Source: Lumbricus terrestris (lineage: Eukaryota > Annelida > Clitellata > Crassiclitellata > Lumbricidae). Taken from it: a stretch of DNA of 64,000 nt. The DNA is taken from positions 3,069,584 to 3,133,583 of the forward strand of contig OX457053.1 in the NCBI GenBank assembly GCA_949752735.1. Direction: 5' to 3'. The notes beneath the pieces were generated by a model. That model was not told where the DNA came from. It saw only the letters and a program-made list of their open reading frames with translations, and did not search any database. Below, piece by piece: positions 37,401 through 49,400 of this stretch. A program made the translations under genes and the position numbers. Position 1 is the first letter of the stretch, and the number at the start of each line of letters is the position of its first letter.

Positions 37401-40400
37401 TATCACCAGTTGTCTTGCGTGCAACAGACTGACGCTTTGTACCACTGACGATAAATAGTCTCTGTTCGTACCAACTCAACTGCCAGAATTCCGAATTAAT
37501 CTTTTGTCGATGTATTTCTTTGATTTTGGCTGTGCAATTTCGTTTGCAGCCCGCTAGACAAGGTGCTTGAACGCCATGTTTTCTTACATTTTCAGCAACA
37601 CAATTCTTTTTCCGAGATTTAGGTGACAAGGTGCATACTTTTCGTTTTCGAACATTTCGAGTTTCACTGCTTGACGATGCAAATGGCAAATGATCGATGG
37701 CAGCTGACATAACTTTCGAAGAGTTGACGACAGCTGGCACAACTTCAGAAGGGTTGACGGCAGGTGGCAAAACTTCCAAAGGGTTGACGACAGCTGGCAC
37801 AACTTCAGAAGGGTTGACGGCAGGTGGCAAAACTTCCAAAGGGTTGACGGCAGCTGGCACAACTTCAGAAAGGTTGACGGCAGGTGGCAAAACTTCCAAA
37901 GGGTTGACGGCAGCTGGCAAAACTTCCGAATTAATCTTTTGTCGATGTATTTCTTTGATTTCGGCTGTGCAATTTCGTTTGCAGCCCGCTAGACAAGGTG
38001 CTTGAACGCCATGTTTTCTTACATACAAGGTGCATACTTTTCGTTTTCGAACATTTCCAGTTTCACTGCTTGACGATGCAAATGGCAAATGATCGATGGC
38101 AGCTGACATAACTTTCGAAGAGTTGACGACAGCTGGCACAACTTCAGAAGGGTTGACGGCAGCTGGCACAACTTCAGAAGGGTTGACGGCAGCAGCTGCT
38201 GGCAAAACTTCCAAAGGGTTGGCGGCAGCTGGCACAACTTCCGAAGGGTTGACGGCAGCTGGCACAACTTCCGAAGGGTTGACGGCAGCAGCTGCTGGCA
38301 AAACTTCCAAAGGGTTGGCGGCAGCTGGCACAACTTCCGAAGGGTTGACGGCAGCTGGCACAACTTCCGAAGGGTTGACGGCAGCAGCTGCTGGCAAAAC
38401 TTCCAAAGGGTTGGCGGCAGCTGGCACAACTTCCGAAGGGTTGACGGCAGCTGGGAACACTTTCTGATTAAAATTCAACCATCTTCTAACTTTGTCCTTC
38501 ATTGCCGTATTTTTCTGGTCTTCAAATTTCTTCCTCCCTAATTCTACCATCCGAGCTGAACGATTCATTTCTGGGGATCTGAAATTTATTTTCACAAATT
38601 CATATTGGGAATAAATTATATGTTATTGTGAATGTTGGGAAATTAGCATCATTAAATGGTATGCTATTATAAGAATTGTTATTAAATGTTTTATGGCTAC
38701 ACGTCATTTCTTAACCACGACAGCCTCATTGCTGACCATAAATGTGCACTCACAACTACGGCTTAGGCCTATTCAACATGTCATATTTACAAATAAACCC
38801 GCTTTATGAAGGGTAACCGTATAAGTTGACACTGTAAATATCTAATTCCAACGGATAATTTCAATTAATTACTATTAAAACAACATACTGCCCGAAAGTG
38901 AAAGTGAACTTTGTTTTGCATCCACCACGGCTATCGGGCACAATTCACTAATAAATACGTTTTTAAACTCTTCTACCGTAAATTAAATTTCTGTGATTAT
39001 AAAACTAGTAGACCTAATTTTATTATAAAGCAATTAAGTTGGTTACTAACCTTGTAGAATTGGTGTAAATAGTTGATTTTTTGACAAAATTAAGACTAAT
39101 CGAAACGAATGTTTAATCCCTGCTAAAACGCCGGAAGTCCCCACTGCGCATGCGCACTGCAGATACGGCTAAAAATGTCCCATCTGGGTCATTCCACGTC
39201 AACTCAACCAGTAAAATGACAATTTGCCACCACACCCCTTTGGATTTTTCTGAAAATTTTTGTACATAAACTACATGCAATATGATGAATAAAAGTGAAA
39301 ATTTGAGCAGAATATCTCAAAATTTGACCGAGATATTAATTTTTGAAGTTAATGATCAAAAAACGTACCGCGAGAAAACGGCATGATCCACCAAGTTTGG
39401 ACTGTTATATCTCAGCCAAGAAACGAGCTAGAGGGCTGAAATATTTTTTGTCCAATCAGTTTTTTGTGCTCTTTCCAAATATGCAAGAACCAGGATGGAG
39501 TTATTTTTGGTTTTTAATAAAAAAAATTAGTAAATATCGCACAGACGCCAATTCTCACTCAAGTTGTGGACATCATGTCATCAGGCAGGAATGAGATATA
39601 ATAATACTTGTACTAGTTTTATATTGAGGCACATTGGTGCTCATCAGACATATAGTCAGTATCTGATTAGTTTCATCATTAGTGTGTTTTCCACCGACAT
39701 TTTCCTTGTCGTGATCGTGAAAATAGAGTCCAAAGATCATCAAAAAAGTGACAATGTGTATCTTTTGAAATTGATGAAAATTTGCACATATATTGAGGAC
39801 ATGCAGATCCTTCATTTGTGCAAAATTCAGGAGGGTGTTCAGCTCCGTTTCTGGAAAATTATTTTTTGAAGTCGACCAATAATTACTGTGTCGCGAGCAA
39901 ATGGCATGATCTACAATGTTTGGACTGTCATATCTAGACCAGGAAATGAATCAGGGGACTGATATTGTTGTCATGTAATCAGTTTCTTATGCTCTTTCCA
40001 GGGATGTAAGAATGTTGGTTGTATTCCTTGTGATTTTTTATTTATAAATTTGTAATTATTGCGCAAATGCCAATTTACATTTATTCGGACATGAAAACGG
40101 CCTGATCCACAATGTTTCGACTGTCATATCTAGACCAGGAAATGAATCAGAGGACTGATATTGTTGTCATGTAGTCAGGTGCTTGTGCTCTTTCCATGTA
40201 TGCAAAAATGTTGGTTACATTTCTTGTGATTTTTGTATTTATAAGTTTGCAAATATTGCGCAAATGCCAATTTACATTTATTCGGACATGAAAACGGCCT
40301 GATCCACAATGTTTCGACTGTCATATCTAGACCAGGAAATGAATCAGAGGGCTGATATTGTTGTCATGTAGTCAGGTGCTTGTGCTCTTTCCATGTATGC

Positions 40401-43400
40401 AAAAATGTTGGTTACATTTCTTGTGATTTTTTATTTATAAGTTTGCAAATATTGCGCAAATGCCAATTTACATTTATTCGGACATGAAAACGGCCTGATC
40501 CACAATGTTTCGACTGTCATATCTAGACCAGGAAATGAATCAGAGGGCTGATATTGTTGTCATGTAGTCAGGTGCTTGTGCTCTTTCCATGTATGCAAAA
40601 ATGTTGGTTACATTTCTTGTGATTTTTTATTTATAAGTTTGCAAATATTGCGCAAATGCCAATTTACATTCATCCGGACACATAATTGTATATTTTAGAT
40701 TTACTCAGTTAATACTACTTTCATATGATAATGACTCACAATTTTCCATTCCACACAATGTTAATTATGGTAATAGATAAAAGTTAAAAATTATTTGGAG
40801 GATATCAAGCTATCTAAGTGAGTCATCATCATATGAAAGAGGATATATCTGAGATATATACAATTATGCATTTCCGAAAATATTTACGGTAAATTGGCAG
40901 CTGTTTAATATTTACAACCTTATAAATTAAAAATCACAAGAAATGTAACCAAAATTCTTACATAACTAGAAAGAGCACAAGAAACTGACAACATGACAAC
41001 AATATCAGTCCTCTGATTCATTTCCTGGTCTAGATATGACAGTCGAAACATTGTGGATCATGCCGTTTTCATGTCCGAATAAATGTAAATTGGCATTTGC
41101 GCAATAATTACAAATTTATAAATAAAAAATCACAAGGAATACAACCAACATTCTTACATCCCTGGAAAGAGCATAAGAAACTGATTACATGACAACAATA
41201 TCAGTCCCCTGATTCATTTCCTGGTCTAGATATGACAGTCCAAACATTGTAGATCATGCCATTTGCTCGCGACACAGTAATTATTGGTCGACTTCAAAAA
41301 ATAATTTTCCAGAAACGGAGCTGAACACCCTCCTGAATTTTGCACCAATTAAGGATCTACATGTCCTCAATATATGTGCAAATTTTCATCAATTTCAAAA
41401 GATACACATTGTCACTTTTTTGATGATCTTTGGACTCTATTTTCACGATCACGACAAGGAAAACGTCGGTGGAAAACACACTAATGATGAAACTAATCAG
41501 ATACTGACTATATGTCTGATGAGCACCAATGTGCCTCAATATAAAACTAGTACAAGTATTATTATATCTCATTCCTGCCTGGTGACATGATGTCCACAAC
41601 TTGAGTGAGAATTGGCGTCTGTGCGATATTTACTAATTTTTTTTTTTAAAAACCAAAAATAACTCCATCCTGGTTCTTGCATATTTGGAAAGAGCACAAA
41701 AAACTGATTGGACAAAAAATATTTCAGCCCTCTAGCTCGTTTCTTGGCTGAGATATAACAGTCCAAACTTGGTGGATCATGCCGTTTTCTCGCGGTACGT
41801 TTTTTGATCATTAACTTCAAAAATTAATATCTCGGTCAAATTTTGAGATATTCTGCTCAAATTTTCACTTTTATTCATCATATTGCATGTAGTTTATGTA
41901 CAAAAATTTTCAGAAAAATCCAAAGGGGTGTGGTGTACACCCCTGGTTGAGTTGACGTGGAATGACCCATCTATGCTTAGCAAGAAGACCGTATGTGCGT
42001 AGATACGCCCGTTTCGCTAGGCACCCTGCAGATACGGCGTTTTTGCTAAGTACACTGGCCTGTATCTGCAGTTACGGTAAATTTAAAACGGCTATATCTC
42101 AGCCAAAGTAGCAGATACGGCTTTCTTAATTTTTACCAAGGTGTAGGGCTGGAATATCATGCCTACTGCGGTCCTAACTCAAAAAGTCAAAAATTGCAGT
42201 TACGGTCTTATTGCTAAGCACGGCAGTATTGAATTTCTGCATTTAGTTTATTGTACAGTTTTGTATGATAGACAGTATTGAAACACTGTTCAAATCAGTC
42301 AACTGCTCAAAATCCGTTAATTTTTTTTCATTTGAGCCACCTTTTATTAAAATGACATAGACCTACATGTGAAATTAGACAACCGTTTTCTGACTATCAA
42401 GATTGATTATTTATTCAGCCAATTATTGTAGGCCTATAGGCAGACTAGTTTATTTACAGTGGTCAGTTCAAGGGATGCTCTTATTAGGCTAATTAACGTT
42501 AGGCCTAGTAGGTCTAGGCTACTATTGAACCTCGTTATTAAGTCACAATTTTTCAAAAGAGGTTGCGGTTCTTGCCAAACCTCGATCGTTTCAGTTATAG
42601 TTCTCTAAACATTTATCATTTGAAACCTTGATCCATTGGTCATCTCATGGAGTTCAACCAACGTAGTCTGACGGGATGAGGAAAGAGGAAACAACCTTAG
42701 CCTAATTGAGCAACGAATTGCTACGATAATACGATAATACTCTAATTTTTGTTGGAATATTTGCCAAAGAATGTATCACTAGCTTTAAGAATGAGCCTTC
42801 CGTTTAAAACGAGTTTGTCTGCCTCTGATTCCATTTTAATCAGATCTAATTAATGCGTGCGATTAATGCGTTAAAATTTTTAATCGCAAATTTTTTTTAC
42901 GCGTTAATCGCACACGTTAACGCGATTAAATCAACAGCCCTAAAAAATAGGCTATTATCGTGCACGTGAAACTATAGAATTAGTTATGTGTCATTGCAGT
43001 ATACAATATTGTAATGATGATATAATCCTGTAAAATTCACATAATATATTTTAAGAGTAATTATATGGTGCTACAAACAAAATTGAAAACTATTCTATCC
43101 TAATTAATGAAAAATGCGTAGGCGCTATAATTTTTTTACTGTAATCAAAATTTAAAATGACTCTAATTGCTTTAAGTAGACTACCCTAAGCAATGTTCAG
43201 AGCAAGGCAACTCGAATTTAGTTAGAGATTTTGAGTGTTCTTAAGCGTTCTATATGTTCTAAGTGCTCTAAACCAAAGCCACAAAAATTATCTCGTAGGT
43301 ATAAACATACCTGTTAGTGTCATTGTTCAAAACCAAGCAAATGGAAGTCAATTTGCAAAAATAAACACACGCGGAAGTGACATTTTTTCAACTTCTCATC

Positions 43401-46400
43401 ATTTGTGGAGATGCAATTATTACGGAGATACTCTATTTTGCGACACCGGCATAAAACTTCGCTGTAGCATACTTCTGCTTCGGCGTTGCATCGCACTCAA
43501 GGTCCATCTGCATTGGCCTATGCCGATATCTGCTATTGTGGACTCAATGTCCACAACAAAAGGATTAGAAAGCAGTTTCAACCTCGGTACAAATCGTAAA
43601 GCAACTGCAAAATTCTTTCAAACCGATTTCTTTCTTTAAAATCTTAAATAATAAAAAAAGGTGGCTGTTCGCGGGCCGCATTAATCGGGTTCGCGGGCCG
43701 CATGTGGCCCGCGTGTTTGAGACCCCTGTTGTAGACTATATTCTACTGGTCTAGTAAACTTTACTAACCTAGTAATCCAAACTTAAAGTCTGACTAAGAA
43801 CATTACTTTAATAACTTAGTAAACTAGACTTTTCCAACCTAGCAAACTTTACTTCATAGACCTACCATTACTTGCCCGACGTAGCAAACTCTACCAATCT
43901 AATAAACTAAACTTTCCCGACCTAAAAAAACCTTCTACGACTTTGACGCAACTCAACAACTCACTTGGCATCTTGAAATTTCCCTGAGCTGTATTCGTGC
44001 ACGTAGGAGCAGTAGGCCAGGTCTTCGTGTGCGATCGCGACGTGGAGATTGTTTCCGCCAAAGACGGCGATTCGAATGTCGAGCGCCGTTTGGTAGACTT
44101 TGACGGACTGACAGATGAGGTCGACGTTGAGAAGGAAAAACCCGTAGTCGAGAAGAGCATCGGAAAACACCTGGTGCTTCCCACCGAAATGCTCCCTGTG
44201 AAAAAAAACATACACCCTAGAATGTAATCCTATTAAAAGATACTTATATGTTACACAATGTTGTAATTCAGGTTTTGTGTTGCTGTTCTGCCATTATTGC
44301 CATTATTATTATTATTATTATTACTACTGTATTATTACTACTGGTATTATTAAATTATTGCTAATATTATTATTATTATTATTATTATTATCATTATAAT
44401 TACAATGACTATCACAATAATTACTATATTGCAGTATTTATTGCTAATACTATAATCACTTCTATTTTGTGTTTTATAGTCATTTAAGTTCTCGTTAAGT
44501 AATTCAATTTGATTAAAAACATTTCCTGAACCAAAATAACACAATTACGGCAATGAAAAGAATGATTAACATCATTTGTGGCTGTCAAGGGAATGCCCCG
44601 AATCTTAATAATGATGAACGCATGGATAATAATCAAGGAGGGGTGAGCCATTAAGCCATGAGCTTTTCATGGCTCCAGTTGTAGTGTACCCATGATAGTA
44701 TCGAAGACTACTCTTAGTTACTATTAAAATACCTAACATACTGGAATACCTGGCATACTGAACAGTAATCATCAAAGTACCTGGCATACTGAACGGCAAA
44801 CTTGATCAGTATCTCGGCTCGTTTGAATTCTCGTCGCACAACGCACACCTTCAAGTACAAAAAACACACGTCATTTAGTTTTCCACACAGCTGAAATTCA
44901 AAACATTCTCGACAGAATCTTAGATTGGTGCTGCATAAGATATCTCAATGAATAAATAGGAATGCAGCATATCAGAACTTGCACAACGAGAAAAAGCACG
45001 AAAGCAATCGTTTAGCAGAAGTTTCACACAACAAAAAACCGAGTTTGTTTTTATGTGCACTGCACTTGTTATAGCGCCCCTTCAAGCACTTACTCAGAGG
45101 TGCTCCAGAGTGGACACTGCATCGAAGTTTCATGCTGAAGTGCTGAGCAATTGCGAGTGAAGGACTTGCAGGTCCCTATGCGATGACTTGAGGTGGATTC
45201 GAACCTCGAACCTTCCGGCTTCAAAGCAACGACGCCACCACTACGCCACTGCGCCCCACAAGCTAACAAACTATTCTAAGCGAGTTTTTTGTTCACAGTT
45301 GCCTCGGAGTTTACGAAACCAAATAAGACGTCGAAGGTTATTTTTAACCTGAATTATCTACTAACACTAATGTAATGTAACAAAAGAATTTCAATTGCGA
45401 GTGAAGGACTTGCTCAAGATCCCTACACCGTAACAACCACATCAGGGTAACAAACTCAGGGTAGCAGACTCAAACCAATGCCCTACATGTCACAAGACGA
45501 TCGCCCTAACCATTCAGCAACTGGTGTACCCCACAAAAAAGTTATCTGCAAAATTCAACAAGAACAGATAACAACAAACTGCATAAAAAAGGTTTCAACT
45601 AACCTTTGCTGCTTGCCGAAAAACGTCGACAATTATCTGAAAAACGAAAACGTTTATCAATCAGGGGCGTTCACTTCCCCCAGTACACCCCCAAAGACTC
45701 AGTCGGGTAACACACCAATCACTGGACTATTACCCAGGAGGGTGATGGAACCAAAACTGTCTAATTTTGAGTTGCAAAATGGTCCAATAAATAATCATAC
45801 CTGTATAAACAGAGTATATTTCAAATACTATTTTTATCAAGAGCAACATATTGATTATCACAATTATCAATAGTCATATAATTACTAATATTTATTATAA
45901 TACAGTCATAATAATAATACCATAACAATATTTAGTAATTATTTTAATTTTATTTATTCATTTATGTTTTATTTATTTTGTTTATATTTTACTTTTTACC
46001 TTTATTTTTTTGCCCCGAGGTATACAGGATCCCTCAGGGACTTTTCACAAATGCCTAATATAAAATCAAAAGTCTTGAAAGGCCCTACTCATCTTCTGTT
46101 TCTTGGTCGGCGAAAGTGCCCTTAAAGGCCACAGCATTATAGCGTTGCATCATGAGTGAGATAATTATTGTTATCATAATTGTTATTATTATTATTGCTA
46201 TTATACACATTTATTGACCTAATTCTAAAGCATGTAATTTGTAAAGTAAAAAAGCAACTGACCCGTGGATAGAGAGATGAAGAGAGTTCATTCAAGGCGG
46301 TACAACACAATTTGTACGACTACAAGACACAATCAAGACAACTAATGTCTAATTGGTTCCTTTCACTCACTCTGCAACAATGCAGAGGCGTTCATTCTCT

Positions 46401-49400
46401 GTGGTTGGTCCAACAACCTGGAATGGACTTCCCTTGACTATGCAGCATCTCCCAAACTGTTCACAATTTCACAAACTATTGAAGACTGGTTTTTGGCTTG
46501 ACCTCGGCCGGGGGCGCCTCTGAGTAGGTACATTGAAGGGGCGCAATACAAATTGTGATTGATTGGTTGATTAATAAACAACAATTAGCGATGGCAAAGT
46601 CTCGTGTCTACTTAGAGTCACTAGAAGGGTCAAATAGAGACATCACGTGATGCTAATCAAAGTCAACAGTCTCACAATTATAATGACTAAATTGTCAACG
46701 TTAAATTTTCTACTAATACAATTACTATTATAATAAATAATTAGTTATTATTTATCACCATAATCATCACCTCTGCAATCATCATAAATAAAATCACCAT
46801 TGTTCATCATCTCCACCCTCATCTTGATTCTAATCAAAATCATCATCATAATCATCGCATTAATCATCATACCTTGTTACCTTGTGCTGTCAACTCGTAG
46901 AGTTCTAGCGATCGTCTTGACACACATTCTCCATTGTTCTTTGTTCGCAGACAAGTCCCTCAGTTCTTCCAAATTCATGCCAGATATGTCGTGTATCTCG
47001 TCCATCCATTTCATCCTTGGTCTGCCGAGTCTCTCCTTCCCTCACCACAAGCCAGCATCATTTCCTTCTCCAAACCATCAGATCGCATTACATGTCCGAA
47101 GAATCTTAGCTTCAATCTTGTCACGAATTGTTTTAATCATCATATTAATAATAATTATTCATTATGGTAACTCTCATTAATATCATCATAATCATCACCA
47201 TCTCAATTAATTAAATGTCGTTAATTATTATTATTATCGTTATTATTATCACCATCGTTATCACCAAAACCACCACCGTTATTACTCACCTCGTCGTAGC
47301 TGCTCCTCGCGAACATGAGCGTGCTGTACTCAGAGCAGAGGCTCGCCTGATTGACTCGAACACCGTGGGCGGATAATTTCTCGACGTAGGACATCGCCTC
47401 TTTCCACATCTGCTCAGCCTCGTTGTATATACAGTTGCAGTTGCGGATGTGCATCAGTCTGAAATCAGCCGCAGAAATAATCGACGATAAACAAAGACCA
47501 GGCTTGGAATCGCAACCGTCGGATTACAGATTCAGAGCGCTACAGAACAGACCGCCGCTATGCCGCACAAGATAATGGTGATAATTATATAAATTGATTT
47601 AGTAAAACTTCGTTTGTTTTCTTCTGTTCTGTTGTTGTCGATTTGAGAAATAGTTTCAAAGATGATTAGTTTCAATCGTTCATTATTATATTTTTGGGGC
47701 ACAATTTTCATTATTTCAATTGTACTATTATTCAGTCATCATCACTATTATCACCATCATCATCATTATTATCACCATCGTCATCATCATCATCACCACT
47801 GCCAACAAAGCAACACTCCTCTCCAACCTACTCTTAAAAGTAAGAAATCCACTGACCTACCTACACTAAAATGCAAGCAATTTCAACAGCCAACATATTA
47901 TAAATTATGCAACTGACGTACCTACTCAAAAACCCTAGTGCAATTAAACGAGCAAAGCTACTCTGAAAAGCAAGCGATGCTGTTACCTACCTACAATACA
48001 TGGAATGCGAACAATGATCGAGACCTACCTACTCACAAACACAAGTCTGCCTTCGCTAAAATGTAGGCAATGCAAAAACCTACCTACCGTAGAAAATACG
48101 CAACATTCTCTATTTATTTATCCAATAGAAGCATTTATATAGTGCCCCTTTAGAGCCAAAAGTGCTTCAACCCAACCTCGGCTAAGCAGGACTGTCACAA
48201 GGTCAGAACAGAACATGGCGGACTCACCCATGATCTGCGTTCTATCAATTTCAGGCAATGTCACCCACCGTGTACAGCATTAGAAGCATTTATATAGCGC
48301 CCTTAAAAGCACCTAGCCAGAGGTGCTCCGCAAGCAATGTCACCGACCGTGTACAGCATTAGAATCATTTATATAGCACCCTTAAAAGCACCTAGCCAGA
48401 GGTGCTCCGCAAGCAATGTCACCCACCGTGTACAGCAGTGCAAAGAGTGTTGCCATCCGTTGACGTTGTCGGCCGATTTACAGATTTCAAGACAGGACAG
48501 ATGGACGTGCTCGCTGTCCGCAAGCCAACCAGCGTCGACGAGAAACCCGCCTACAATCGGAAACAATGCATATTGTATTTTATTCTATATAATATGACCA
48601 TTTATAAAGCGCTTCTCTCAGCAAGAGTCTTTCAGAAGCGCTCTCGGTGCGATCGACCTTGAGAGAAAAGGTGGGATATGAGGCGAAAGAAAGATGAAGT
48701 TAGACCAAAATGGAGGATAATGGAGAGAACTGATGGAGGATTCGATTCCATGGAGAGTGCGATAATGAATATCAATGGATGCATGTTTGTATGCTGCTGA
48801 CATGCATGCAGTGTGAGAATTGTGGAAAAAACTGGGGGGTGTTACGGGTTGGACTATGATCCACTTGGAATTGGGGTGCGGAAAAACAGACTTTACTATA
48901 TGGGGCTCTAAGAAAGACTGGTGGGTTGAAACACCCCAACCCTCACCCTGCATACATGTATATATGAATGCATGTTTGCTTGTTTGTATGTGCACTTGTT
49001 ATAGCGCCCCTTCAAGCACTCCACTCAGAGGCGCTCCCGACTGCAGCGCGGACCCTGCATCAGAGTTTCACGCTGAAGCACTGAGCAATTGTGAGTGAAG
49101 GACTTGTCCAAGGTCCCTATGCGGCGACTTGAGGTGGATTCAAACCTTCAAGGCAACAACGCCACCACTACACCACCGCGCCCCACCATGTGCATACATG
49201 TATCTAAGTAAGAATACATGTACATGTACACATGTCATATGTATAAGAATCTGACCACTTATAAAAAAAACTTTTGAAAGTCTCACAAGGTCACCTCTCA
49301 GGCTAGCATATATAGGAAAGGTCGTTACCGAGAGCGAATCCGAGTTGGATGAGTTTGTCGATGGCTTTCCAGTCGCCGGCGTTGACGATCCGACATCGGT

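Larger units (their letters stand above)
35089..42942. mobile_element. inner 7.85-kb element with TAGGGCTGTTG ends
   Basis: Ends TAGGGCTGTTG…GATTAA at 35089 and their complement to 42942; both ends carry ATTAATCG/GCGATTAA-type subterminal repeats over about 80 bp. A perfect 8-bp duplication AAAAATAG (35081-35088, 42943-42950) flanks it. Ends and target length fit the hAT (Ac-like) type. Inside lie the DUF7869-type ORF (35941-38595), a foldback element (39187-41966) and cagatacggc-type repeats. No hAT transposase is visible, so either this is a non-autonomous carrier or the ORF serves it in another way. Confidence 0.85.
35011..43728. mobile_element. outer hAT element (host of nested insertions)
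   Basis: Inverted ends CAGAGGTCTCAAACTC (35011) and the complement of CAGGGGTCTCAAACACG (to 43728), each followed by GGGCCGCAT-like sequence, are flanked by a perfect 8-bp duplication TTGTAGAC (35003-35010, 43729-43736). CAGRGGTCTCAAAC with a GGCCCGC-rich subterminal region is characteristic of hAT elements. Its own sequence is only 35011-35088 plus 42943-43728 (about 0.86 kb), so it is non-autonomous. The 134-residue ORF at 43235-43639 inside it resembles nothing I know. It lies in APPBP2 intron 8. Confidence 0.92.

Noticed and set aside
35981..38467. Plus-strand ORFs opposite the DUF7869-type gene (e.g. 38096-38467)
   Set aside because: Shadows of the repeat-rich minus-strand frame; no independent motif or splice signals.
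39343..41820. Mirror-image ORFs of 83 and 80-101 residues in the foldback element
   Set aside because: The same peptide appears on opposite strands because of the inverted arms; composition and lack of domains argue against coding.
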